Positions 18,750 to 28,098 of a DNA stretch of 64,000 nucleotides are shown here, one piece after another. This DNA comes from Lapidilactobacillus achengensis (GTDB lineage: Bacteria; Bacillota; Bacilli; Lactobacillales; Lactobacillaceae). Both the position numbers and the translations under genes were made by a program. A model generated the notes under the pieces. It worked only from the letters and a program-made list of their open reading frames with translations, had not been told where the DNA came from and searched no databases. Where the stretch lies: assembly GCF_003946655.1 (NCBI RefSeq), contig NZ_RHOV01000002.1, forward strand, positions 62,001 to 126,000. Direction: 5' to 3'. Every line of letters starts with the position of its first letter. Position 1 is the stretch's first letter.

Positions 18750-18818
18750 GGAATCTCCAATTTTTTATCAAAAAGAGTACATGATTACAAAGTATCTGTA
18801 ATCATGTACCAATATTTG

Positions 18819-19733
18819 TTATTTTACAATCTTCCAATTACTCCCGTTCTTTTCAAGTACCAAATCAAATTGAGATACCTGCGTTGCTTTGGTCTGCTGG
18901 TCGATATACTCCACTGTCAGCGATACCGTGACTTGATTATCCTTACGATTGTGAATAGGATTTACCAGTTCTTGAAAGATGTACTCTTTTCCGATTGGTT
19001 TTAATATCCCGTCATTCACATAGTAGGAAAGTTCACTGGCTGTCGCTGTAGGATAGAGCTTGAAGAACGTCGTTAAAAACTCATTGATTTCATTGGTTGT
19101 AATGGAATCAACCGTCCCCTCACTTTCAATGGCTTTTGGTTTATAACTTGATTTCTTAGGTATGTTGGTAATGGTCGGATTCTTAACCAGTACCATATTT
19201 CCAGAACCATCTACATAGACACTCACTATATAAGCAGAGTGGACGGTCTTTGTATTTTCTCCCTCTGTAATGAGCTGGTCTACACTGTAGGTTACATTAA
19301 ACTCATTGTCGCCAGTTGGCTCTACCGTCCATATCTGAAATCCTCTTACAGAAGACGATACAGGAATATCTTTGCGTACTGTATCAACATTGAGAGCTTG
19401 AAGTTCATCTGTCAGATAGCCTTTTAGACTTTCCATTCGATTATCAATGGACTTATCGGATTGCTCCCATGAATAGTAGACTTTCGCAAAGTTCTCTACA
19501 AAATTTTCTACATGATGAGTATCAACGTATTCCTTTTCTATGATAGTTGTTTCGTGAATAGTATGAGTATCTATAGCTGTAAAGTGCTTGAATATCGCAA
19601 AGCTGAAACTAAGCCCTAAAAGTACCCACAAGGCAATCACAACCTTTTTATGAGGATTGACCTTATAGACACGAGGTTTCTTTTCCTTTGGTATCTGTTT
19701 TTCTTTATTCTGATTTTTTCTAAATTTCATCAT
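18819..19733 (-). CDS. orf13: Tn916 Orf13, TcpC/VirB8-like conjugation protein
   Basis: A membrane-anchored protein of about 304 residues from the type IV secretion apparatus. It has a basic N-terminus, one transmembrane segment (VVIALWVLLGLSFSFAIF) and two NTF2-like external domains typical of TcpC. The start is the ATG after AAAGGAAG; a further in-frame start lies upstream, overlapping the end of orf14. It ends the transfer operon orf24 to orf13. Expected at the cell membrane, contacting the channel proteins Orf14 and Orf15. Confidence 0.9.
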   Translation of the reverse strand: MMKFRKNQNKEKQIPKEKKPRVYKVNPHKKVVIALWVLLGLSFSFAIFKHFTAIDTHTIHETTIIEKEYVDTHHVENFVENFAKVYYSWEQSDKSIDNRMESLKGYLTDELQALNVDTVRKDIPVSSSVRGFQIWTVEPTGDNEFNVTYSVDQLITEGENTKTVHSAYIVSVYVDGSGNMVLVKNPTITNIPKKSSYKPKAIESEGTVDSITTNEINEFLTTFFKLYPTATASELSYYVNDGILKPIGKEYIFQELVNPIHNRKDNQVTVSLTVEYIDQQTKATQVSQFDLVLEKNGSNWKIVK

Positions 19734-19747
19734 TAAATCTTCCTTTC

Positions 19748-20749
19748 TCATTGTTTGATTCGTCCTGCTCCCACTAAATGCTGTTGCCAGTAGGGGCTTG
19801 TTAAGTCGGCATAACCGATTGGGTCGCCTGCATGAAACATACGGTTATTGCCAAGGTATATCCCAACATGAGTAATATAAGAGCCAGCGTTATAGGTAGA
19901 ATGAAAGAAAACCAAATCGCCAGCTTGTGCTTCCGATAGTGGGATATGCTGGGTCACATCATATTGCTGTTGTGCGGTTCGTGGTAAGTTAATTCCAGCT
20001 TTTCCATACGTCCATTGTGTCAGTCCGCTACAATCAAAAGAAGTAGTCGGGGAAGCTCCACCGTAAACGTATCGCCAGCCCTCATATTTCAGTGCTTCGT
20101 CCATGATGGCTTGTACCGTATCATCATCAAACTCTGTTGTGACAAGATACTGCGTTACCAGTTGCACATAAAACATATTGCCATAGTTGTATCGCCAGCC
20201 CCCATTGATAGGTATGGCTATGGGATTGGGGTAAGACACTTTTTCGCCACCTGAATACTCTTTTGAGAAACTTTGAGCCAGTTCAAAGGTATATTTATTT
20301 CCACGATTAGCCACATACCCTAAGAAACCACCACCATAATTGTAGGACTGGATAACCGATTCTAAATCTACACTGAGCCTTTCGCTACTGGCTAATAATT
20401 CACTGAAATACTTCACACCTTGCTTAATGGATTCTTCTGTACTCAATGAATTAGGTGGAAGACCGAGGGATTCCGAGGACTGCATAACATCTTCCGCAGT
20501 ACCGCCCGATTCCACCTGTATAATCGCAAGAAGTATGTTGACATATTCTTCAACGCCATATTCTTTGGCATATTTTTCTACCATAGGCTTATGAGCCAGC
20601 ACTTCTGCGGAAACATTCACACCTCCATAATGAATATTGGAAATTCCGCTGTCCTGTTCATCTGAAAATAAAATGGCAACAAACAGAAGCAGTGAGAAGA
20701 CCATCAAGAATAATCCAGAACCACCAATCACTAAAGTTTTCAACTTCAT
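19748..20749 (-). CDS. orf14: Tn916 Orf14, bifunctional cell-wall hydrolase (lysozyme-like plus NlpC/P60)
   Basis: A 333-residue protein that locally opens peptidoglycan for the conjugation channel. Order: N-terminal membrane anchor (about 7-28), a lysozyme-like transglycosylase domain (YGVEEYVNILLAIIQVESGG), then a C-terminal NlpC/P60 endopeptidase domain. The last has the catalytic Cys in SFDCSGLTQW and His in YITHVGIYLG. The ATG overlaps the orf15 stop (ATGA), and orf13 follows closely. Confidence 0.94.
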   Translation of the reverse strand: MKLKTLVIGGSGLFLMVFSLLLFVAILFSDEQDSGISNIHYGGVNVSAEVLAHKPMVEKYAKEYGVEEYVNILLAIIQVESGGTAEDVMQSSESLGLPPNSLSTEESIKQGVKYFSELLASSERLSVDLESVIQSYNYGGGFLGYVANRGNKYTFELAQSFSKEYSGGEKVSYPNPIAIPINGGWRYNYGNMFYVQLVTQYLVTTEFDDDTVQAIMDEALKYEGWRYVYGGASPTTSFDCSGLTQWTYGKAGINLPRTAQQQYDVTQHIPLSEAQAGDLVFFHSTYNAGSYITHVGIYLGNNRMFHAGDPIGYADLTSPYWQQHLVGAGRIKQ

Positions 20750-22923
20750 GGTTTCTTACCGACTTTCTTAATGGTGGCGGTTTTGATTGGTGGTCTACTT
20801 CTTGTATTTTGTAGTGGTACTCTTTGAACAGTAGACGGACGTTCTTTTGTGATTGGACGTTGTGAAGTTCTATCTGCTGTAGTGGTTGAAGTTGCTGGCT
20901 TTTGAACGGTTTTTTCTTGAACGGTATTGCCTTGGCGTTCCACTTTTGGACTTGAAAAATCGGACTTAACTGCTGGACGCTCTTGTTTGGCTTGTTGAGA
21001 TTCCTTATATGAAGTCTGAATATTAGACTGTTTTGAGGTCTGTTCATCATGATATTGTTCTTGTCTTGTAGTCGGTCTTTCATGAACAGAAGAAGCAGGC
21101 TGTTTTTTCTGTTTGACCTGTTCCATTTCAGAGCGACGCTTCGCAATGGTTTTTCGCCTTTGTTCCTGCTGTTCCTTGCGTCCACTGGCTCTGTCCGCTT
21201 TGGTTTGAGAAATACTACTGGTTAAATCACGGACATTCTCTTTTACTTTGGATTTTCCTTGATATACTGCATATCTTGCATTGGTCGGCAAATCTTTAAC
21301 CTGTTCTTTCAAACCACTAGCAGTGTCTACCATTCTGTCTTTGGTATCAGCTACTGTACCGATGGTTTGACCGATACGTTTTCCAAGTGTTGATTTTTCC
21401 TTTCCGTCTGGTCGGGAGTGATCTGCTTGTGTCCTTGCAGAACTCCCCGAACCCGACTGTCCTTTTTTACCTGTAACAATGGCAGACCCAGCCCCTAGAG
21501 TAGTCATGGAACGTCCAAGTTTCCGCTGTAGACGGTGCATGTGAGCGTGCATAAGCATACGAGGTTTTCTCATCACACGACTTCCCACACTTTGAGAATC
21601 GTTACTCTGTAGAGAAAACATACTCATTAAATCGCCCAGCTTGAAGTAGATTCCTGCAAAGGTCACAATCTGTAGAAAAGCAATCAAAAAGAACGGATAA
21701 CCAGCCGATAAGGTATAGAGCATGGTTGAAATACTAAATGCTGTCGTAATAATCAATGTGATTCCAGCTCGTGTCAAAATGGTATTAAAGAGCTTTGTTA
21801 TGGCTCGTTTTGACATACCATCAAATGATGGAATCATGCTTAAAATAAAGCTCACAGGCAGAAACATAGCATAGATGATAAAAAGTACCTGCGAGAAAAT
21901 CATGATTCCTGTTAATAGGAATACAAATATGGAAATCCCAATATTGAAGACAAATAGGAAGAAGACTGTACCTAAACGGTTAATGGTCTTTGTAATGGTT
22001 AGATTGGTATTGCTTCTGTCTTCAATTTCTTCCGCAACAATTTTTTCTCTGTCTTCGCCATTGTTGGAATCTGGGCTGGTGGAGAGCAGGCTTTCCACAC
22101 GGTCAATACCGATACTTTCAATGTCTGAACTGTTGTATTGAAGCAGTAGCCACGGTTGCTGAACCTGTATGGAAAACAGGCTATCTCTGATTAAGTCCAC
22201 GCTGTCCTTGCCTTGACTATCGGAATGGGGCATGACAATCTTCGTGCCAAGTGATAAACTGGCATTACTGATGTCTGATGAAAAGTCATTGATTTTTTTA
22301 ATGTAGTCGGGAGCGTAGGCAATAAAGGAAGCCGATAGGATAAACACCAGCACAAAATTCATAATGGCATGAATTGCCTTTGTGGTTTCTCTCTTTATCA
22401 GTCCCGTATAGGCAACATAAACCCCAAGAACCAAAATCAAGAGTAAGAGGAATCCAACATAGAAACCCTCTGTTGAAAATCCGTTTGCACTCACACCAGC
22501 TAAGGTCTGCATATTCTTACCAATGGAATCTGCTGTAGCGGAAATGAAGTCTAAGGAATAGGCTTCCTGTACTAAGTAACCTGTCGCATTGGAAACATAC
22601 AAACTGATTGTCCAAATAAAATTGGTAATGGCATATAGTCCATACATGACCTGTTTTCCAATCCCGTCCGACCAGTTCCACGGAAGCCAGCCCCAGCTAT
22701 TATCCACATAAAAATCCAGTTGATAGTTTTCAAGTGGGTATCGGCTGTATTCATTTGCCACATTGACCGTATCATCTACCAAGCCCGCAGCTTGAACCAC
22801 CGTTCCCAGCATGGCTAAAAGAAAAATGGCAATCACAAGTGTGAAAGCCACTGTCATTGCCACTTTACCTAGACGTTTCAGCGTCCAGTTTGATTTTATT
22901 CTGTTTACTATTGATGGTTTCAC
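20746..22923 (-). CDS. orf15: Tn916 Orf15, polytopic channel protein (VirB6/TcpH-like)
   Basis: A 725-residue membrane protein of the mating-pair channel. It has about six to eight hydrophobic segments in the first 430 residues, then a long hydrophilic Gln/Lys/Ser/Thr-rich tail. The start is GTG with AAAAGAGGTG upstream, three bases after orf16 ends. The VirB6-like role is known for this family. The tail is probably cytoplasmic or a flexible contact region; that is inference. Confidence 0.9.
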   Translation of the reverse strand: MKPSIVNRIKSNWTLKRLGKVAMTVAFTLVIAIFLLAMLGTVVQAAGLVDDTVNVANEYSRYPLENYQLDFYVDNSWGWLPWNWSDGIGKQVMYGLYAITNFIWTISLYVSNATGYLVQEAYSLDFISATADSIGKNMQTLAGVSANGFSTEGFYVGFLLLLILVLGVYVAYTGLIKRETTKAIHAIMNFVLVFILSASFIAYAPDYIKKINDFSSDISNASLSLGTKIVMPHSDSQGKDSVDLIRDSLFSIQVQQPWLLLQYNSSDIESIGIDRVESLLSTSPDSNNGEDREKIVAEEIEDRSNTNLTITKTINRLGTVFFLFVFNIGISIFVFLLTGIMIFSQVLFIIYAMFLPVSFILSMIPSFDGMSKRAITKLFNTILTRAGITLIITTAFSISTMLYTLSAGYPFFLIAFLQIVTFAGIYFKLGDLMSMFSLQSNDSQSVGSRVMRKPRMLMHAHMHRLQRKLGRSMTTLGAGSAIVTGKKGQSGSGSSARTQADHSRPDGKEKSTLGKRIGQTIGTVADTKDRMVDTASGLKEQVKDLPTNARYAVYQGKSKVKENVRDLTSSISQTKADRASGRKEQQEQRRKTIAKRRSEMEQVKQKKQPASSVHERPTTRQEQYHDEQTSKQSNIQTSYKESQQAKQERPAVKSDFSSPKVERQGNTVQEKTVQKPATSTTTADRTSQRPITKERPSTVQRVPLQNTRSRPPIKTATIKKVGKKP

Positions 22924-22925
22924 AT

Positions 22926-25373
22926 TTACACCTCTTTTCGCACAGGTGGTCTGGTATCAAAGGCATGGAGCAGTTCTTCAAATACAGGGTGGAACTGTAT
23001 CACACCGACACGACCATATAAATCACTGATAAGGCATTGCCCGTTTTCCAAATCACGCAATCGCTTCTGATTGTTTTCGTCCTCTGGGTCTACACCAAAA
23101 AAGGCTAAGGTCTTTTTAATCTCGTTAAGGTCAGTGGAACGAAATGCAAATTTTAAGCCGAGGTTATTTTTCAGTTTTTCATCTAAGAGGTCGTCTGTAT
23201 TTTGGGTCACGAAATATACCCCAGCGTTCATAGCACGACCAGCCCGAACCAGCTTCATAGATAGTGTTTTTCCTTGTGCTACCTGTAAAAAGCTCCATGC
23301 TTCGTCTAAATCTACAATCTTGAAAATGCTTCGGTCTGTATGGATAAAGTCTAAAGCAAAGGTACTAATGACAATCAGCATAGCAACGGATAAAAGCTCC
23401 ATAGTGGTATATTCCTCAAAGGAAGTTTCCTTGTCGGGAAGTACCAAGTCCGCAACCTGTATAATGTTCAGTTGTTTTTCTAAGCTGATAGACTGCTCCA
23501 CATAACCATTACTGAATAATAAATGTGCAAAGTCATAGTCTGTAAAACTTTCGATATGGTCGGCTATACTGGTACTTAGTGGCGTATTCTCAACCCGTAA
23601 TTCCTCAATCACTTTCATCAACCCTCGTACTTCACTATTGGTTACTGCACGAATGGCTTTTCTAAGGATTGGGAAGCGTTCCCCATCACGAGAGGAAATC
23701 CCCGTAAGGAATGTCAGAATATCAATAGCCAGTGATTCAGAATCTTTGGGATTTTTCATAATCACATAAGGGTCAAGTAAGCCTTTGTTTTTCTCATCAG
23801 AAGTCAGAGTGACGATATTGATTTCATGGGAAATCTCTGGCAAGGTTTCTTTCCATCTGCCACGTTCTGCTTTTGGGTCTACAATCACTGCTTGTGCCCC
23901 ATAAAGCACCGCATAATAGACGATAAGGTTATTCGCAAAGGATTTACCACCACCCAGCGAACCAACAAAAGCCGACGCTAACGCATTGGTTACTGAACCC
24001 TTAACCCCTTGACTGGCAAGAGCAGGTTTCAGATAGACATTGCGTCCAGTATCTAAGCTGTAGCCAACATAAATCCCCTCATTTTCCCCCAGCATTTGAG
24101 TAGCACCAAAACCTAAACCAGCGAGGAAATCAGAGGTCACGTATTGAATATAATCATTCATATAACGCTTGCTGGCAGGTAAAAATTCTTCATGTAAGCC
24201 GAGCATATCCCCAAATGGTCGTACCAGTTTTACGCTTAAATCGTCATAAAAATCTTTCACTTCATTACAACGACGTTTGAGTTCGTCAAGATCATTTGCT
24301 GATACCCTTACCACATAAGACAGCTTGTACATAGATTCCTTGCTTTGGTCTAAATTGGTTTCCAGCTCATTCACACTTTCCAGAGCTTCCGCCACATTGG
24401 AGCTGGTTTCATTATCACTTTGCCAAGCGTGGTTATCCAAGTCTTTCAGTTCTTTCTTTTTATTGCGGACAGTAGATAGGGCTTTACGATTCGCTACAAT
24501 TTCCACATTCATTGACGTATCAATCGGGAATGTAAATTGCTGTTGCTGGTAGTAGAAGATTTCAGAGGACGGGAAGTCCAGTTCTCCGACAATGCTGTTA
24601 ATGGTAAAGTAAGCTACATAGACGGTTTCATCTTCCTGCTGGATTTTCAAATATCGCTGTTTTTCTTCCACCAAACAGCGAGTAGGCTTAATCAAGTCAT
24701 AGTATTTAATCAGCGTTTCATTATCCAGCTTTTTCTTTGATAGATGGTACTCATACTCTTCATAGGCAGTGCCTGTCTGTCCGTAAAGGTGTTCAATCAG
24801 ATAGCCGAAGTCGTCCTTATCTAACCTGCGGATTTTGAAACGACGAGAGATTTTATTTTCTAAGAGCTTTTCCATCTTCTGAAAACGCAGGATTTCATCA
24901 TTACTCATACTAACAAAATCGCCCATCAGCTTATGGTTCACATCATAGACAAAATCAGACAAAGCATTTTTTGCTTCAACGGTAAGACTTTTCATAGAAA
25001 ACTCCTGATCGTTGAGAAGCAACTTAAAGCCGATAAAGAAACGGTAGTTCACTTGATTTTCGCCAATCATGGATATTAAAGCGTCTGTCTGTTGGTCGAT
25101 TTTGTCATAGGCAACCGCTTTGAGCTTGCCAGTGACTTCATTTTTGGAACGCTCTTGTGCAGAACGTATGCTGGATTCTGTACTGATTTGTAAAGCATGA
25201 ATTTTGCCATCACGATTTTGTGCGATAAGCTGTCTGAAAGAATCATGCACTTGTATTTTCTGTTCTGGACTTAGAAATGAGTAATTGTAAGGAACAAGCT
25301 CATAGTAAGCATAACATTCCCCGTCTTTATTCCAGACGAGATTGTTTTCAATGTATTTAATTGGATATGCCAT
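22926..25373 (-). CDS. orf16: Tn916 Orf16, VirB4-like conjugation ATPase
   Basis: An 815-residue motor ATPase of the type IV secretion system. Walker A is FVGSLGGGKSFANN, Walker B is KIVDLDEAWSFL, and the C-terminal FVTQNTDDLLD is typical of VirB4/TraU ATPases. The start MAYPIKYIEN is set by TTAGGAG seven to eight bases upstream; an upstream in-frame start lies inside orf17. The start overlaps the orf17 stop by 17 bases. Confidence 0.95.
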   Translation of the reverse strand: MAYPIKYIENNLVWNKDGECYAYYELVPYNYSFLSPEQKIQVHDSFRQLIAQNRDGKIHALQISTESSIRSAQERSKNEVTGKLKAVAYDKIDQQTDALISMIGENQVNYRFFIGFKLLLNDQEFSMKSLTVEAKNALSDFVYDVNHKLMGDFVSMSNDEILRFQKMEKLLENKISRRFKIRRLDKDDFGYLIEHLYGQTGTAYEEYEYHLSKKKLDNETLIKYYDLIKPTRCLVEEKQRYLKIQQEDETVYVAYFTINSIVGELDFPSSEIFYYQQQQFTFPIDTSMNVEIVANRKALSTVRNKKKELKDLDNHAWQSDNETSSNVAEALESVNELETNLDQSKESMYKLSYVVRVSANDLDELKRRCNEVKDFYDDLSVKLVRPFGDMLGLHEEFLPASKRYMNDYIQYVTSDFLAGLGFGATQMLGENEGIYVGYSLDTGRNVYLKPALASQGVKGSVTNALASAFVGSLGGGKSFANNLIVYYAVLYGAQAVIVDPKAERGRWKETLPEISHEINIVTLTSDEKNKGLLDPYVIMKNPKDSESLAIDILTFLTGISSRDGERFPILRKAIRAVTNSEVRGLMKVIEELRVENTPLSTSIADHIESFTDYDFAHLLFSNGYVEQSISLEKQLNIIQVADLVLPDKETSFEEYTTMELLSVAMLIVISTFALDFIHTDRSIFKIVDLDEAWSFLQVAQGKTLSMKLVRAGRAMNAGVYFVTQNTDDLLDEKLKNNLGLKFAFRSTDLNEIKKTLAFFGVDPEDENNQKRLRDLENGQCLISDLYGRVGVIQFHPVFEELLHAFDTRPPVRKEV

Positions 25374-25749
25374 AAAATTCACTCCTAACTGCTGTAATGG
25401 CTTCTTGTGGCTGGTTTCTGCCAAGCGTTACTTTTTTTCCTGCATAGGTCAGCTTTGGTCGCAGTGCATAAGCAATGACAGACTTCAAAAATCCATAAGG
25501 CTTTTTACCATCAAAAGTTTTTGTAGACATAAACCATGTGAAAGCCACAGGAATCCCAAAGTATTTGAGAAATGCTCCCTCTATCATGGAAAGAGGGGGC
25601 AAGTTGCCAAGTATCATCACTGCAAAGAGTGACACGACAAACCATGTCATTTGCGTAAAGGTTATGGGAAACGGAAGTCTAAAATCATTGATAGAATACA
25701 GTACCTTTTCCACAGACCAGATACTGGTATAGCTTCGTATTTTCTTCAT
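25357..25749 (-). CDS. orf17: Tn916 Orf17, TcpE-like membrane protein
   Basis: A protein of about 130 residues with two adjacent hydrophobic segments (ITFTQMTWFVVSLFAVMIL and a following one), the PrgI/TcpE layout. The start MKKIRSYTSIW is preferred because AAAGGATTG precedes it; the frame extends 38 codons upstream without a ribosome site. The N-terminal SYTSIWSVEKVLYS is characteristic of TcpE-like proteins. It is translationally coupled to orf16. Confidence 0.88.
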   Translation of the reverse strand: MKKIRSYTSIWSVEKVLYSINDFRLPFPITFTQMTWFVVSLFAVMILGNLPPLSMIEGAFLKYFGIPVAFTWFMSTKTFDGKKPYGFLKSVIAYALRPKLTYAGKKVTLGRNQPQEAITAVRSEFYGISN

Positions 25750-25837
25750 GTAATCAATCCTTTCATAAAAAATAGGGGTAGCTGATTGAGCCACCCCGTA
25801 AAATAGAAAATCTGCCAGTAGTAATGTACCGACAGAT

Positions 25838-26335
25838 TTAATAGACGATTTCAAAAATCCCATGATTGGTTGAGATAAACGTTCCTGAAAGGTCTAAATC
25901 CCGACCATAGGCTTGATAATCAATATAGTTTTGAAGACTAGCTGGTACTTCGCCTAAAGCACCCGTTTCTTCAATGTAGTAGCGTGCCACGTCATACATA
26001 TCATCACAATCGGAATGAATGATAATATCCTCTTGATGTTCGCTTAGTTCTTCAATGCTTGAAAAATGAGTGAGCAGAGCAGATAGCTCCGATTGTAATT
26101 CTTCGGGTAATTCCGATACCATTTCCCATAGTCGATTGAGTTCGCCAATGGAAGTGTATTCGTCAACCGTAAAGGGTAACTCGTAGTCATGAATGGCGTA
26201 TTCCTCATATTCATCATTCAAGCCGATTTTCTCTTTGACTTCCTCAAAGTCAATGGGAAAGGTAAACCACGCACCGACCAATTCGCCCTCATTGTATTTG
26301 CCTAAATTCGCAATATAGACTTGCATATCGTCCAT
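25838..26335 (-). CDS. ardA: Tn916 Orf18, ArdA antirestriction protein
   Basis: A 165-residue acidic DNA mimic that inhibits type I restriction enzymes during entry into a new host. It starts MDDMQVYIANLGKYNEGELV, the signature of ArdA, and is very rich in Asp and Glu throughout (EELSEHQEDIIIHSDCDDMY). It is located within the leading part of the transfer operon. AAAGGA precedes the ATG. Confidence 0.95.
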   Translation of the reverse strand: MDDMQVYIANLGKYNEGELVGAWFTFPIDFEEVKEKIGLNDEYEEYAIHDYELPFTVDEYTSIGELNRLWEMVSELPEELQSELSALLTHFSSIEELSEHQEDIIIHSDCDDMYDVARYYIEETGALGEVPASLQNYIDYQAYGRDLDLSGTFISTNHGIFEIVY

Positions 26336-26451
26336 ATATTCACGTCCTTTCTTTGTAGAGATTCAAAAATCCCTACCGCACTTCGTTTGGTGTACCATTC
26401 CTTTGCGGAACATAAGAAAACCACTTATATTCCACAAAAGAACGGTTTTAT

Positions 26452-26673
26452 TTAAGCACCAATAATGCGATTGAATAGCTCTAGTAAAATGTCTTTTACT
26501 CCAGCAGCGTTGAAGACTAAGCCAACCGCAATAATCGCAATAATTAAAAAGCCAATCAGTTTGCTAAACTCACGCTTGAAGCCAAGATACAAGCCAATCA
26601 CAACGATTGCTAAAAGCACCAGTGATTGAGCGTTTGATAGAAACCAGTTATAAAGGTTTTGTCCAAAATTCAT
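26452..26673 (-). CDS. orf19: Tn916 Orf19, small TcpD-like membrane protein
   Basis: A 73-residue protein with two transmembrane segments (LVLLAIVVIGLYLGF and KLIGFLIIAIIAVGLVF), as in TcpD-like conjugation proteins. GAGGAG precedes the ATG. It lies between the relaxase gene and ardA in the Tn916 transfer operon. Probably a structural component of the channel. Confidence 0.88.
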   Translation of the reverse strand: MNFGQNLYNWFLSNAQSLVLLAIVVIGLYLGFKREFSKLIGFLIIAIIAVGLVFNAAGVKDILLELFNRIIGA

Positions 26674-26715
26674 AAAAATGTTCTCCTCTCTATATTCAAT
26701 GAATTTGTATTTGAG

Positions 26716-27921
26716 TTATTTTTTTGTTGTTATCACGTCCTGTTCTTTTACTGACTGTTGCTTCAAAATCTGCTTGTGTCGGTCTGTCAGTTTCGCATGG
26801 TCGAGAATGTCTTTTACAACCTGCGTCTGGTTGATTTCATCAAGTTTAATCGCAACCTTTAAGGTCGGGGCAACTTGATGAGATAGCCAGTTCAGCGTCC
26901 TTTGGAAGGAGTAAGGCTCTGGTTTTGTGGTTAGTTTTAATCGTTCACGATTGTTCCCAATAAACCAAGCCCATTCTTCATTCAGTTTCCAATCAGAACG
27001 AGGTTTGGAATCGTCTTTATCTACAAAACGGATATACCGATTGATAATTTTAAAGGCGGTATGCTCTGGATTGTCATAGACGAGTAAATCACGGACTGCA
27101 TAATAGGCACGCTCATTTTTCAATCGAATCTCAAAACGGTTTTTTACTTCTGCGTCTTCAATGGGAATATCATTTTTCTTGTACTGCTCGTAGTCCTTTT
27201 CATAGATACAGAAATAAACTTCACTTTGTAATGAACCGATATAGAGGGTGTTTCCCATACATTCCTTTTCCTCTTTGCGTACCAGTTCGCCACTGCGATA
27301 GCTTTTAAAACTGCGGAAGACGGAGATACATTCTTCCTGTTGGCACTTTTCAGTGAGTACAGGGATATTTAAAATCCCTGTCTTATCGTTAATGGCAAGG
27401 TCAAGGCGTTTCATCACACCGCCAGCCACCAAAACGTCCATAAAGAACTCATACCAGCTTCTTTGTTGTGCCAGAAGATAGCTTTCAAATTGTCTGCACC
27501 CACGACCTTTCAATTCCACCAGAACTCCTTTGTCCAGTTCATGGGAGCAAAGGACGAATATGTCGCCTAAAGCATAATGCTCTGAATAAGAATAGAAACC
27601 ATAGTCCTCATGAAGAAAATAGGACAGTTTCAGTTGTAAGATGTTTTCGACCACCTGCTGTACGTCTGTTGTCGGAAAGCGAATTCTTACATAATCAAAC
27701 AGCATTTCAAGGGGAGCGTCGGGATTGAAGCGTTCCAGAGCTTCCCAAAGGGACTGCTGTAAATCCTCTGATGGCTTGACTTTTCCTGTTTCAATATCGC
27801 TTAGATACTGCCTTGTAATACCAGTCGCAACAGCTAAACGGTTTTGAGATAGTCCATAAGCCAAGCGTTTTTCTTTTAAATGCTGTAACCAAGTTTGTTC
27901 ATTCAGTAAAAATCCCTCCAA
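26716..27921 (-). CDS. orf20: Tn916 Orf20, MobT-family relaxase
   Basis: A 401-residue relaxase that nicks oriT. It has an N-terminal Xre-like helix-turn-helix (KRLAYGLSQNRLAVATGITR, then QYLSDIETGK) and a Rep_trans/MobT catalytic domain (DYVRIRFPTTD to FEIRLKNERAYYAVRDLLV). The start is a non-ATG codon: TTG (27921) or the CTG five codons on, which sits eight bases after TGGAGGG. It is related along its whole length to the relaxase at 42457-43692. oriT lies directly upstream. Confidence 0.93.
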   Translation of the reverse strand: MEGFLLNEQTWLQHLKEKRLAYGLSQNRLAVATGITRQYLSDIETGKVKPSEDLQQSLWEALERFNPDAPLEMLFDYVRIRFPTTDVQQVVENILQLKLSYFLHEDYGFYSYSEHYALGDIFVLCSHELDKGVLVELKGRGCRQFESYLLAQQRSWYEFFMDVLVAGGVMKRLDLAINDKTGILNIPVLTEKCQQEECISVFRSFKSYRSGELVRKEEKECMGNTLYIGSLQSEVYFCIYEKDYEQYKKNDIPIEDAEVKNRFEIRLKNERAYYAVRDLLVYDNPEHTAFKIINRYIRFVDKDDSKPRSDWKLNEEWAWFIGNNRERLKLTTKPEPYSFQRTLNWLSHQVAPTLKVAIKLDEINQTQVVKDILDHAKLTDRHKQILKQQSVKEQDVITTKK

Positions 27922-28035
27922 TCAAAAAGGCGTATGTCAACTTTTAAAGCCCATTTGACATACGCTGAAATTTTGTAAATCCCTTGTAACCAAAGGATTT
28001 TCTAATGTTTTTTTGACTGTTTCCTGTCGATTTGT

Positions 28036-28090
28036 ACCCCCCTGTTAGATACGGGGGGTTAAGTGCTGGCGTGGCTATTGCCACACCAGC
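28036..28090 (-). other. oriT: Tn916 origin of transfer (oriT)
   Basis: Read on the minus strand: a hairpin (GCTGGTGTGGC / GCCACGCCAGC, loop AATA), a short spacer, then an inverted repeat of CCCCCC and GGGGGG around TAACA. It lies between orf21 and orf20, the known oriT location. The 42281-42331 region has the same architecture. Confidence 0.85.
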
Positions 28091-28098
28091 CAGCAAGA